From Endozoicomonas sp965196975 (GTDB lineage: Bacteria > Pseudomonadota > Gammaproteobacteria > Pseudomonadales > Endozoicomonadaceae): DNA of 64,000 nt. The notes below the pieces were generated by a model. The model ran no database searches. It had not been told where the DNA came from and saw only the letters and a program-made list of their open reading frames with translations. Below, piece after piece: positions 17,663-26,841 of this stretch (within the stretch, counting starts at the first letter, position 1; the number at the start of each line of letters is the position of its first letter). Location of the stretch: positions 4,650,001 through 4,714,000 of the forward strand of contig NZ_OZ239981.1 in assembly GCF_965196975.1 (NCBI RefSeq), in the 5' to 3' direction. The translations under genes and the position numbers were made by a program.

Positions 17663-18982
17663 TTAGGAATCCGTCTTTACCATCAGGCTGTAAAAAAAAC
17701 CGTCGCCACTAGTCATAGAGCCGCCGTTGCCTGGGAATAATTGCTTACCAAACCCTGTATTGTGACCCCAATGCCCCTCAATGGGTAGCAATCTGGCATC
17801 AGGGGTTTCTGACAGGAAGTGCTCAATCTGCAGATGGTTTTCCTGGGGCATGATTGAGCAGGTAGCATAGAGTAACGTGCCGCCGGGCTTCAATAGAGGC
17901 CAGATAGCCTTAAGGATTTTCTGCTGCAACTGAGCCAGTGCATCAATATCTTCGGACTTTCTCAGCAGTTTGATATCCGGGTGGCGACGGATAACCCCGG
18001 TCGCAGAGCAGGGGGCATCCAGAAGAATGTGGTCATATTGTTTTCCCGGGAACCAACTGTCTGGATCCGTAGCGTCTCCACACAGAACATTCGCCGTCAA
18101 ACCCAGTCTTTGCAGGTTTTCACCGACTCTTTCCAGGCGAGTGCTATCAGCATCCAGTGCATCAACCGTAATATCCGGGTTCAGTTCCAGCAAGTGGCAG
18201 GTCTTGCCACCCGGTGCGCAGCAGGCATCCAGAATATGATCACCGGGTTTCGCCTGGATTAAGGTCGCAGCCAGCTGGGCTGATTCATCCTGAACACTGA
18301 CTGTTCCCTCTTGAAACAGGGGGAGCTTGTCAACGGAACAGGGTCTGCTCAGGGTAATGGCCTGCGGGGCAATTTTGGATTGTTTCGCCTGTATACAGTC
18401 ATCCAGAAGCTTTTTCAGGTACCTGGAAGGATTGATCTTCTGCTCATTAACCCGAAGGGTCATGGGTGGAGGCTGATTATTACCCGTCAGAATGGCCTGA
18501 TAATCTTCTGGCCAGGCCCGTTTAATCGTATTGATCAACCATTTTGGGTGTGACCAGCCGCAAACCGGGCTGCGTTCTTCCAGGTCATTTAACTCTTCAA
18601 ACCGGCGCTGGGCATTTCTGAGAATGCCATTGACGAGGCCTCTGGCCCAGGCTTTACCCATGGTACGGGTCGCTTGTACTGTCTCACCAATGGCAGCATG
18701 GGGAGGAATACGGGTAAAGAAGAGTTGATAAAGACCAACGAGAATCAGGTTATGAATATCCTGTTCTTTTTCTTTAAGGGGTTTCTCGGTAAGGAACTTA
18801 AGCCAGGCATCCAGCCGATGATAGTAACGGAGTGTTCCATAGGAAAGCTCAGCCAATAAAGGCTGATCTTTTTTGGACAGCTTTTCCTGTAACTGCGGCA
18901 GTACACTGCTCAGTGATTCTCCCAGGGTTACCCGGGTGATCGCCCGTGCTGCTAACTGACGAACAGAAGATTGTTTAGCCAT
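17663..18982 (-). CDS. rsmB: 16S rRNA (cytosine-967-C5)-methyltransferase
   Basis: Methylates C967 of 16S rRNA. The 439 residues have an N-terminal NusB-like RNA-binding domain (about 1-140) and a C-terminal SAM-dependent methyltransferase. The SAM loop is LDACCAPGGKTCHL. The two catalytic Cys motifs are DAPCSATGVIRRHPDIK and YATCSIMPQEN. It follows fmt by 17 bases and abuts trkA, in the conserved def-fmt-rsmB-trkA string. Confidence 0.96.
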   Translation of the reverse strand: MAKQSSVRQLAARAITRVTLGESLSSVLPQLQEKLSKKDQPLLAELSYGTLRYYHRLDAWLKFLTEKPLKEKEQDIHNLILVGLYQLFFTRIPPHAAIGETVQATRTMGKAWARGLVNGILRNAQRRFEELNDLEERSPVCGWSHPKWLINTIKRAWPEDYQAILTGNNQPPPMTLRVNEQKINPSRYLKKLLDDCIQAKQSKIAPQAITLSRPCSVDKLPLFQEGTVSVQDESAQLAATLIQAKPGDHILDACCAPGGKTCHLLELNPDITVDALDADSTRLERVGENLQRLGLTANVLCGDATDPDSWFPGKQYDHILLDAPCSATGVIRRHPDIKLLRKSEDIDALAQLQQKILKAIWPLLKPGGTLLYATCSIMPQENHLQIEHFLSETPDARLLPIEGHWGHNTGFGKQLFPGNGGSMTSGDGFFYSLMVKTDS

Positions 18983-18999
18983 ATCAGGTAAAAAAGAGC

Positions 19000-19944
19000 C
19001 TAGCTGAATTGTTTTCCGGTGCTGAACATCGCTTTTTTGCTGTTCAACAGCTCCTGCACAGTCATTGCACGGCTTCCTGCCAATTGCAGTCGTTTAATGC
19101 GAAGAGTGCCTTCACTGCAGGCAATATCCAGACCATCTTTATCTGCCTTGATCAGAGTTCCGGGCTCTTCGGTTGAACTTTCTTCCAGAGCCATTGCTTC
19201 CCAGACACGGATGTTCGTGTCATCCAGAGCAGTGATCGCCACAGGCCATGGATTAAATGCCCGAATCTGCTGGTCCAGAGCCTGCGCTGACTTCTGCCAG
19301 TCCAGCCGTGCTTCCTCTTTACTCATCTTATGCGCATAGTTAGCCAGCTTGTCATCCTGTTTTTCAGGATGAATATTGCCGCCTGCAATGTCATCAAGAG
19401 ACTGAATAAGCGCAGGCTGACCCACTTCAATCAGACGGTCATGAAGATTGGATGCTGTATCGGTTGGATGGATGGGACAAAAGGCTTTCAGCAACATGTC
19501 TCCAGTATCCAGCCCAGCATCCATCTGCATGATGGTGACACCCGATTCAGTATCACCAGCTTCAATAGCTCGTTGAATAGGGGCTGCTCCACGCCATCTT
19601 GGAAGGATGGAGCCATGCACATTAATGCAGCCCAGTGTTGGAGTGTCGAGAACGGCCTGTGGCAGAATCAACCCATAGGCAACAACAACCATTAGATCAG
19701 CATCCAGAGAGGCAAGTTCCTTCTGAGCGTCTTCATTTCTGAGAGACTTTGGCTGAAAAACGGGAATGTTGTGTTCAAGAGCCAGCGATTTGACCGGTGA
19801 GGGCATCAGTTTCTGACCACGCCCTGCAGGTCTGTCCGGCTGGGTGTAGACAGCGATAACCTGATGTTGGCTATCCAGAATGGCTTGGAGGTGTGCACTG
19901 GCAAACTCTGGGGTCCCGGCAAAGATAATTCGAAGGCTTTTCAT
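19000..19944 (-). CDS. fmt: Methionyl-tRNA formyltransferase
   Basis: Transfers a formyl group to initiator Met-tRNA. The 314 residues match the family. The start MKSLRIIFAGTPEFASAHL is diagnostic, and the catalytic region NVHGSILPRWRGAAPIQRAI carries the conserved Asn-His pair. The C-terminal OB-like domain is present. It lies 94 bases after def, which removes the formyl group again from finished chains, and 17 bases before rsmB. Confidence 0.97.
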   Translation of the reverse strand: MKSLRIIFAGTPEFASAHLQAILDSQHQVIAVYTQPDRPAGRGQKLMPSPVKSLALEHNIPVFQPKSLRNEDAQKELASLDADLMVVVAYGLILPQAVLDTPTLGCINVHGSILPRWRGAAPIQRAIEAGDTESGVTIMQMDAGLDTGDMLLKAFCPIHPTDTASNLHDRLIEVGQPALIQSLDDIAGGNIHPEKQDDKLANYAHKMSKEEARLDWQKSAQALDQQIRAFNPWPVAITALDDTNIRVWEAMALEESSTEEPGTLIKADKDGLDIACSEGTLRIKRLQLAGSRAMTVQELLNSKKAMFSTGKQFS

Positions 19945-20038
19945 ATGGCCTGTTACTTAGGAGGCTATGTATCGGAAAGTGGTTGATAACGGTGTATCTA
20001 ATACACCGTTATACGAATTTAATCGGTCTGGCTTTTAA

Positions 20039-20536
20039 TCAGTGCTTTCTTTTTCCAAGCTTTTTCTTGATACGGTCCTGTTTCAAACGGGACAGGGTAT
20101 CAATGAACAGTTTACCTTCCAGATGATCCAGCTCGTGCTGGACACAGACTGCCGCCAACTCATCATAATCCCGTGTATATTCATTACCATCGCGATCTAA
20201 AGCCGTGAGTCTTACTTGAGAGTAGCGATCCAGCAGTTCATAAAATCCGGGTACTGACAGGCAGCCTTCCTGAAGGTCGGACTTTTCATCGCCAATGGGC
20301 TCATAGCTGGGGTTGATGAGAACCTGAGGCTCGTTACCTTCTTCAGAAAGGTCCATAACCACGATGCGCAGATGAATGTCTACCTGTGTAGCCGCAAGAC
20401 CAACGCCTTTGGCGTCGTACATGGTTTCCAGCATGTCATCAACGATACGGCGAACTTCGTCATTGACCTCTGCTACCGGCTTGGCAACCGTGCGAAGTCT
20501 TTGGTCAGGGTATTCAAGTATTTCCAGTAGAGCCAT
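20039..20536 (-). CDS. def: Peptide deformylase
   Basis: Metalloenzyme that removes the N-terminal formyl group from nascent proteins. All three motifs are present: GVGLAATQ (44-51), EGCLSVPG with the metal ligand Cys92, and QHELDH with metal ligands His134 and His138 and catalytic Glu135. The 165 residues are of normal type I length. It heads the fmt-rsmB-trkA string; the gene for a peptide-binding protein lies upstream on the same strand. Confidence 0.97.
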   Translation of the reverse strand: MALLEILEYPDQRLRTVAKPVAEVNDEVRRIVDDMLETMYDAKGVGLAATQVDIHLRIVVMDLSEEGNEPQVLINPSYEPIGDEKSDLQEGCLSVPGFYELLDRYSQVRLTALDRDGNEYTRDYDELAAVCVQHELDHLEGKLFIDTLSRLKQDRIKKKLGKRKH

Positions 20537-20635
20537 CAGTGATCTCAGGTTGACGGAGTCAACGAATAAAGTAGTTTGTTGACCTTTCAGTATATCCGCA
20601 AATTCAGTCTGTACCTAGGGTCTGTTAAATCGAGC

Positions 20636-22489
20636 TTATTCAGCCTGCCACCAGGTATTGATAATCATGGGGTAATCCGTGACCACATCCGGTCGCTTGA
20701 TATTGCTTTGGTGGGCAACTCTGACTTTCCCAAAGTACCAGAGTGGAATGCCGTAGTGGTTCCAGAGCAGAACCCGGTCAAGGCTGTGAATAATGTTTTC
20801 CAGCTCTTCCTGATTTTCTGCATTGGGTATTTTCTCCAGAAGTGCATCTATCGCAGAGTTCTTTATACCAGCCAGATTCTGGGTATCGGGTATATCTGCA
20901 TTACTGGAGTGAAAGTACCTGAAAAGTTCACTACCAAGTGAGAGCCCCAGTGGATAGGCATTTCCTATCGTATCAAAGTCCAGTTTTCTCACTCTCTGGA
21001 AGTAGTTGCTGCTATCGATGACCCGGTATTTCAGCTCAATACCGATGCTGGCCAGGTTCTTTTTAAAAGGCAAAATAACCCTGTCCACCATGTGGCTGTA
21101 AGTAATTAACTCAAAAGTCATCTGCTCTTGCTTCTGGTTAACCAGCTTACCGCCCTGAAGCCGCCATCCTGCTTCTTTAAGCAAAGTGAGCGCCTGTTGT
21201 TGCTGGCTTCTTATTGAACCGTCACCTTTGGTTATTGGGGATAAAAATGGTTGTTGGAACAATGCTTCTGGCAGTTGTTTGCGAAAGGGTTCTAATAATT
21301 CCTGTTCATGAGAGATGGGTATTCCTGAAGCGGCGTAAATGGAATTTGGAAAGTAGCTGTTTGCTCGAGAGTAGGAATTTTCAAACAGTGTTCGGTTGCT
21401 CCACTCAAAATCCAGCAGGTAACCAATCGCCTCTCTAACTCTAATATCATTAAAAGGAGCTCTGCGGGTATTAAAGACGATCATCGGGCTGCCAATAATC
21501 ATTTTGGTGGGTATTTCAGCCTTTTTCACTTTGCCAGAGTTGATGTCTGGAAAGTTGTAGGCTTTGGCCCAGTTTTTGGCAATGGGTTCGATGTAGAGAC
21601 TGAGAACACCCGCTTTAAATGCTTCAAAGGCAATGGTCAGGTCCTGATAGAAGTAGATGGTTATCTGATCGAAATTGTATTTACCCTGATTAACCGGCAG
21701 ACCTTTCCCCCAGTAGTCCTCAACCCTTGTGAAAGTAACTGATGATCCTCCTTCCACATGGGTAATTTTGTACGGCCCGCTACCCAGTGGAGGTTTCAGT
21801 TTGGATTTTTCATTGTGCTCATCTTTCCAGTAATGAGCAGGCAGCACAGGCAGTTCGGCAGCGCAGAACAATTGATCTCTGTTTCCAGAGGATTTGAAGT
21901 GAAAGCGAACGCTGTGTTTATCAAGAACCTCTATACGCTCAATGGGCTTAAGCTGAATCTGATATTTGATCGGACCCTTTGTGCGGAGGTGCTCAAAAGA
22001 GAACTCAACGTCTTCTGCTGTAATTGGGTGACCATCATGAAAACGAGCATTTGAGTGCAGGTTAAAGGTAATCCATTGGTTATCGTCAGGATACTCCACG
22101 GATTCGGCAATAAGGCCATAGGCAGACTTGGCCTCATCGCCTGTAGGGCTGTATGAGCCACTACCCACCATCAAAGGTTCATTCAAACCCAGGAAGCCTA
22201 AAGTAAAAAAGCTAAGTGGGGGGATTTGGGTGATGTGAGTGCCGTTCTGGGAGTATGGGTTTAAGGTGTCGAAGATGCCAATGGCGGCAATTTTGAGTTT
22301 GCCGCCATTGGGGGCGTCAGGATTTACGTAATCGAAGTTTTTGAAATCTTTTGGGTATTTAAGGTCATCAAACCGTGAGAGGCCGTGTGATTTTTGTGTG
22401 ATGGGAGTATTTTCGCTGGCTGGCAAGCTGGTAGAACCGGCTGTAGCAATGGCAATGAATGCCGTAAGCGTCAGGCTTTGAAGTTTCAA
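20636..22489 (-). CDS. Peptide ABC transporter substrate-binding protein (YejA-like)
   Basis: Periplasmic family 5 solute-binding protein of 617 residues. An N-terminal signal sequence (about 1-24, MKLQSLTLTAFIAIATAG) is followed by the typical opening GLSRFDDLKYPKDFKNFDYVNPDAPNGG (about 35-62). The conserved FHDGHPITAEDVEFSFEHL lies near residue 165, and PLGSGPYKI and FNTRRAPFNDIRVREAIGYLLDF are also recognisable. This pattern fits YejA and related oligopeptide-binding proteins. No permease or ATPase genes are adjacent, so it is an orphan here and must use components encoded elsewhere. It lies 99 bases upstream of def on the same strand. Confidence 0.87.
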   Translation of the reverse strand: MKLQSLTLTAFIAIATAGSTSLPASENTPITQKSHGLSRFDDLKYPKDFKNFDYVNPDAPNGGKLKIAAIGIFDTLNPYSQNGTHITQIPPLSFFTLGFLGLNEPLMVGSGSYSPTGDEAKSAYGLIAESVEYPDDNQWITFNLHSNARFHDGHPITAEDVEFSFEHLRTKGPIKYQIQLKPIERIEVLDKHSVRFHFKSSGNRDQLFCAAELPVLPAHYWKDEHNEKSKLKPPLGSGPYKITHVEGGSSVTFTRVEDYWGKGLPVNQGKYNFDQITIYFYQDLTIAFEAFKAGVLSLYIEPIAKNWAKAYNFPDINSGKVKKAEIPTKMIIGSPMIVFNTRRAPFNDIRVREAIGYLLDFEWSNRTLFENSYSRANSYFPNSIYAASGIPISHEQELLEPFRKQLPEALFQQPFLSPITKGDGSIRSQQQQALTLLKEAGWRLQGGKLVNQKQEQMTFELITYSHMVDRVILPFKKNLASIGIELKYRVIDSSNYFQRVRKLDFDTIGNAYPLGLSLGSELFRYFHSSNADIPDTQNLAGIKNSAIDALLEKIPNAENQEELENIIHSLDRVLLWNHYGIPLWYFGKVRVAHQSNIKRPDVVTDYPMIINTWWQAE

Positions 22490-22816
22490 AATAGCTCCTT
22501 GATTAACCCGCCCACAGCGATTGGGTCAGGAAACTATAAATAGTCGCCATACTCTTTTGGATCAAGACAGAATCCAGAGTGCTATTGTGTGACCTGATCT
22601 TGAGAATTGGCTTGTAAAGCCGAGAACTAAAAGAGAGCCGATTGCTCACAAGCGGAGGCGGTTGATACACTGTTCTGATTGATGCATAACAGTTGAAATC
22701 CGGTATAGCATTATCACCTGAGTGAAAAAGACAGGGGATGCTGGGTTTCATTTAATGATTTTTTACCGGCTCAAGGCTGCTTAAACTAAAAAACTATTCA
22801 AGGGATCGGGACGATA
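22490..22816. other. Divergent intergenic region
   Basis: This 327-base region separates the YejA-like gene (minus) from the LysM gene (plus) and must hold both promoters. A minus-strand frame of 82 codons is open here but has no ribosome-binding site or recognisable content. I see no strong dyad or RNA structure. Confidence 0.4.
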
Positions 22817-23854
22817 ATGAGACGCTTTGCTCTGGCAGGAATTCTGCTTTGCATGTCCACACTGGGCCTGGCATACGATAGCCCGATAAAGGCGGATTCT
22901 CCCAGCAGGTACACCGTTGAGAAGGGCGATACCTTGTGGGATATTTCGACCACCTTTCTGGACAGCCCGTGGTTATGGCCGGAAATATGGCATGCGAATC
23001 CCCAGATAAAGAATCCTCACCTGATTTATCCTGGTGATATCGTCAGTCTGGTGTACATCAACGGACAACCGAGATTGATGGTTTCCAGTCGAGGTGAAAC
23101 CGGACGTACGATCAAACTAAGCCCAAAAATCCGGGTAATGCCTGGCGAGTCTGCAATTCCTGCCATCCCTTTAAGTGCGGTGCACAGTTACTTAAAAGGT
23201 GGCCATGTTTTCTCAAGTGAAGAACAGTTGAATAGTGCGCCTTATGTATTCGCAGCCAAAGATGGCAAGCTGGCTTCAGGTGCAGGAGACAAGATTTATG
23301 CTCGAGGTGATTTTGCAGGACAGAATATCCAGTTTGATGTTGTGCGCCGTGGTGACCAGATTGTAGATCCGGAAACAGAAGAGTTACTTGGCCTAATCGG
23401 TGTTGATGTTGGAACCATCAATTTAAGCCGGGTTAAGGAAGACATTGCTTCCATGGTTATTCAGGAAAGCAAGATGGAATTGAAGCCTGGAGATCGCATT
23501 GTCAGACAGGAAGCCAATGGGCTTGTGACCACCTTCTTTCCAAGAGCGCCAGATGCTCCTGTAGAAGGCATTGTCACGGCAAATCTGAATAATGCGAGAA
23601 AAATTTCCAAGTTTGATACAGTGGTTATCAACAAGGGTGAGCGGGAGAGCCTGCGTCAGGGAGATGTATTGGCCGTTTACCGTCAGGATGAAAAAGCGAT
23701 AGACCCGTTTACCAATGAAGAGGTCGCTCTGCCGTCAGAGAGGGTGGGGCTGGTGATGGTTTATCGACCTTTTGAAAAAATGAGCTATGGTATTGTGCTA
23801 TCAGCAAAAGAGGATATTGAAGTTGGCTATATCCTCCGAAGCCCGCAGCCATAA
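22817..23854 (+). CDS. LysM domain exported protein
   Basis: Exported protein of 345 residues with a signal peptide (about 1-19, MRRFALAGILLCMSTLGLA). It has one LysM peptidoglycan-binding domain (YTVEKGDTLWDISTTF to HLIYPGDIVSL, about residues 32-79). The rest is a long C-terminal region without catalytic motifs that I can name. The position, divergent from def and upstream of dprA, matches the PA0020-like LysM protein of Pseudomonas. The role is unknown; a cell-wall-associated structural function is likely from the domain. The downstream neighbour dprA has been separated from it by the IS66/IS982 insertion. Confidence 0.88.
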   Translation: MRRFALAGILLCMSTLGLAYDSPIKADSPSRYTVEKGDTLWDISTTFLDSPWLWPEIWHANPQIKNPHLIYPGDIVSLVYINGQPRLMVSSRGETGRTIKLSPKIRVMPGESAIPAIPLSAVHSYLKGGHVFSSEEQLNSAPYVFAAKDGKLASGAGDKIYARGDFAGQNIQFDVVRRGDQIVDPETEELLGLIGVDVGTINLSRVKEDIASMVIQESKMELKPGDRIVRQEANGLVTTFFPRAPDAPVEGIVTANLNNARKISKFDTVVINKGERESLRQGDVLAVYRQDEKAIDPFTNEEVALPSERVGLVMVYRPFEKMSYGIVLSAKEDIEVGYILRSPQP

Positions 23855-24710
23855 GCAATCATTTATTCAGAAAATACAGCCCGGATGTTTTACAGGGTGC
23901 TTCATTGGATGTGTGGCTTATTTGGACAGAGCTGTTAATAACCAGAATGTAACTATTCAGCACCCTTCATATAAATCTGGAATTTTCTGATTTTTCGACC
24001 ATCATCTTATACTCAATTTTTCTAACAAATCTCCAGTATGGAACCAGACTTCCCAGCTACTCCGTTTACCGAAGCTCTCCTTAAAGAGAATGAAGAGCTT
24101 CGGACCGAGAATGCGCTTTTACGGGAACGTTGCAGCGAACTGGAAGAAAGGGTTAATAAAAACAGTCAAAACAGTAGTAAGCCACCATCGTCAGATGGTT
24201 ATCAAAAGCCCAGTAAAAAAGGGAGTGATAAAGGTGATACATCTTCCAAAGAAGCCCCCTGCTCCTCACAGGAAACACCGAACCCCAAAAGCCTTAGACC
24301 ATCTTCAGGCAATAAACCAGGTGGCCAGAAAGGTCATCAAGGCTCTTGTTTGAGACGTGTCGCCTTACCCGATTATGTCAGGCATCTGAAGGTTGAAAAA
24401 TGTTGCTGTTGCCAGTCTTCGCTTATCGATATTAAACCCACCAAATACATTGAGCGACAGGTTTTTGATCCAGGTAGACCCGGAGAATTTGAAGTTACCG
24501 CGTACTGGGCAGACGTTAAAGTATGTCCTTGTGGTAAACGGAACACCGCTGAGTTTCCCCAAGGAGTGAAAGCCGCTGCTCAATACGGAGAAGTGACTCA
24601 GGCAATGGCTGTTCATTTAAACCAGTATCACTTCATCCCATATCACCGGGTGTCTGAGTATTTCAATACTATACGCGATGTGCGACTTTGTCTGAAACTA
24701 TCTCAAATTA

Positions 24711-24880
24711 CTAGCCCGGATATTTCATAAACTGCCCCGAATCTCGGGCAGGACTTTGTCGCCCTAAGGGATTTTGTGAGGGAGTGCCGTACCGGGGAGT
24801 ACGGTCGACCGAGCAAAACTCCCTTAGGGCGGCAAAGGACAAGCGAGAACGGGAGCACGTTTATGAAATATCCGGGCTAG
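24711..24880. mobile_element. 170-bp foldback MITE inside IS982-type copy A
   Basis: Perfect 22-bp terminal inverted repeats (24711-24732 and 24859-24880), beginning CTAGCCCGGATATTTC. A second, inner pair of repeats around CGCCCTAAGGGA / CTCCCTTAGGGCG makes the whole element an imperfect long hairpin. It has no ORF. The CTAG at each outer end can be part of the repeat or a duplicated target (TA or CTAG); the two cannot be told apart because the sequence is palindromic. Confidence 0.8.
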
Positions 24881-24938
24881 CATGATGGTAAGTCCAAGTT
24901 GTATCTTCAAAATCACGCAATTATTTGCTTTCCGTTTT

Positions 24939-25829
24939 TTAATCTTCGGAAATAAGGTTCTCAAACTGTATTGCAGGACGACCAGCAATTATATTCAGAT
25001 AAGAACCAATATTATGTGCCAGTAACTTCCGAGCGATACGTGATGTCATATGCCATCTATCTCGACAATGGCACTTTTCTATTTCAAAGCGCTCTGTCAA
25101 TTGACCTATCACTGTTTCTATTCTCCGTCGTACCCGTAATACCAGCTTTACAAACGACTTCGGACGTTCATCTTGCATGTTTTTTCTCAGTGGCGTCTGA
25201 AGATCAATACCTAATTCCTGACAATCAGCTTTAAACTCAGGCCTTATATAGCCCTTATCGCCAAGCAAGAGGCCAGAAATGGTCTCGAGCATGTCATAGG
25301 CTGCATCACGCTCATCTACGTTCGCTGCGGTCAGAGTAAAACCCACAGGAATCCCTCGTGCTTCAACCAGCAAATGCCCCTGAAAGCCATAGAACTTCTT
25401 GTCCTTGGAAGCGCAGTAACCATAACCAGCCTCAGCTTTAAAGATACGGCTCTGTGGTGCACGGGTTCTGACGACAACATCAATCGGAAAACCATCGATT
25501 AAATGGATATCTGCATTATCTGCATGCATCATCTGGACTATACGAATTTGCAGTCGTTGTTTCACATGCCATAAGTTGGCGGCCTGTTTGACAAATGCCG
25601 AGCGTGAAGGAATGTCAGGAAACAGGTGTCGCCAGTGTCGGGTAAAATACTTCCAAATCTCAGTGTCCTTATGATGCCCAAGCCATTCACCGACAACTTC
25701 CATGGTGATCGCTTCACTATCAGTGAGCTTTGGTGGAAACCCTCGAAGTCGCAGTGGTACAGGAAAAAGCTCTTTTACCAAATCGTCGATCAAGCAGTAG
25801 ACTGTAGTGATAAACTCTTCAACGGGCAT
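24939..25829 (-). CDS. IS982 family transposase (copy A)
   Basis: DDE-type transposase of 296 residues, full length. Characteristic IS982 segments are LTDSEAITMEVVGEWLG near residue 35, IHLIDGFPIDVV near residue 111, the YGYCASKDKKFYGFQGHLLVEARGIPVGF region (about 135-163), NVDERDAAYDM and LLGDKGYIRPEF. The C-terminal RRRIETVIGQLTERFEIEK is also typical. The coding sequence is intact and encodes the same protein as copy B, so the element is probably still active. It is transcribed against the host IS66 gene. Confidence 0.93.
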   Translation of the reverse strand: MPVEEFITTVYCLIDDLVKELFPVPLRLRGFPPKLTDSEAITMEVVGEWLGHHKDTEIWKYFTRHWRHLFPDIPSRSAFVKQAANLWHVKQRLQIRIVQMMHADNADIHLIDGFPIDVVVRTRAPQSRIFKAEAGYGYCASKDKKFYGFQGHLLVEARGIPVGFTLTAANVDERDAAYDMLETISGLLLGDKGYIRPEFKADCQELGIDLQTPLRKNMQDERPKSFVKLVLRVRRRIETVIGQLTERFEIEKCHCRDRWHMTSRIARKLLAHNIGSYLNIIAGRPAIQFENLISED

Positions 25830-26841
25830 GACTGAAACCTTCTTTGCTTTCTACTGCTTTTAATAGCAGAAAGCAGGATCAGTCATGTCTCCTTATGCAA
25901 ACCTAAAAGTCGCACATGGCGTATACTATTTATTGCATGAGTGTCAGCGCAGGCTCTGTTGCCAATTTTGTTGCCTATACCCATGAGAACCTGGCCTCTA
26001 CTGAGCAGAGTATCCGCGATGCTTTACAAGAAAGTCCGGTTGCAGGAGCGGATGAAACTGGCATGCGGGTTGACGGTTCACTGTGGTGGTTACACATTAT
26101 GCGAGATGACCAATGGACGCTTTACTACCTCTCAGAAAGGCGAGGTTGTGAAGCAATGGATGCAATGGGCATCCTGCTGACTTTTGCAGGCATTCTGGTT
26201 CACGATCATTGGAAGTCCTACTTTGCCTATGCGGCAGTGCATGTGCTTTGTAATGCCCATCATCTGAGAGAGCTTCAGGGAGTTGTCGATAGGGATGCGA
26301 ATAAGCTGGCTCTGCGGCTGATGAAATTGCTTACGCTCTCCTGGCACTTCTGCAAGAAATACAAAGCAGCCGGTCTGACTCAAATGCCTGGTGCAATACA
26401 GCTTCGCATTGAGACGATATACGACCAAATCCTTCAAAGGGCTCTCACGAAGGAAACCGCTTATATGGAAAAACAACGACAGGTGCTTGGACGTAAGAAG
26501 GTCAGGAATACCAAGGCCTACAACCTGTTCAAAAGGCTTATTGAGTTTAAGGTTGAAACGTTGCGCTTCATGTCGGACTTTTCAATTCCCTTCGATAACA
26601 ATGGCAGTGAACGTGATGCCAGGATGGCCAAACTTAAGCAGAAGATCTCAGGCTGCTTCAGAAGCGAAGACGGAGGTACCATGTTTACCCGAATCCGAAG
26701 CTATTTATCATCTGCTAAAAAGCAGGGGTTGAACATATTTCAGGCGCTTCTTAAAGCGGTTCGAAATTACAACAATACGCCTTTGCTGGGTGCTGAATAG
26801 TTACACCAGAATAAGCCACGCAACTCCGGAAAGAGAATTCA

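Larger units (their letters stand above)
24673..25922 (-). mobile_element. IS982-type element, copy A
   Basis: 1,250-bp element inserted in the IS66 transposase gene. It is flanked by the exact 7-bp target duplication ATACTAT (24666-24672 and 25923-25929). Terminal repeats of about 17 bp with one mismatch: ACGCGATGTGCGACTTT at the left, ACGCCATGTGCGACTTT read inward from the right. The transposase is on the minus strand. A 170-bp foldback MITE sits between the transposase stop and the left end. Copy B at 52112-53361 has the same length and opposite orientation. IS982 assignment rests on the transposase. Confidence 0.93.
24038..26800 (+). pseudogene. IS66 family transposase (TnpC type), disrupted
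   Basis: Same gene as the intact 501-codon transposase at 50249-51754. Codons 1 to about 212 (24038-24672) end at EYFNTI, where the IS982-type element is inserted. The remainder (from 25930 to 26800) resumes with YCMSVSAGSVANF in the original frame. The N-terminal part has a coiled-coil (ENEELRTENALLRERCSELEERV, about residues 16-38) and the Cys-rich zinc-finger-like region of IS66 (CCCCQSS, CPCGK). The catalytic domain (ADETGMRVDG; HDHWKSYF; NNGSERDARM) is all in the second part. The two translated halves match copy 2 residue for residue, so the disruption is recent. Confidence 0.95.
23949..26804 (+). mobile_element. IS66-type element, copy 1, interrupted by IS982-type copy A
   Basis: Ends are the perfect 17-bp inverted repeat GTAACTATTCAGCACCC (23949-23965) and its complement (26788-26804). 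An exact 8-bp target duplication ACCAGAAT flanks it (23941-23948 and 26805-26812); 8 bp is the IS66 hallmark. Without the nested 1,250-bp element and its 7-bp duplication the copy is 1,599 bp, identical in length to copy 2. It carries one transposase gene and no tnpA or tnpB, as in the small single-ORF IS66 group. It sits between lysM and dprA. Confidence 0.95.

Noticed and set aside
22503..22751. 82-codon minus-strand frame between the YejA-like and LysM genes
   Set aside because: No ribosome-binding site and no recognisable motif; the region must hold divergent promoters.
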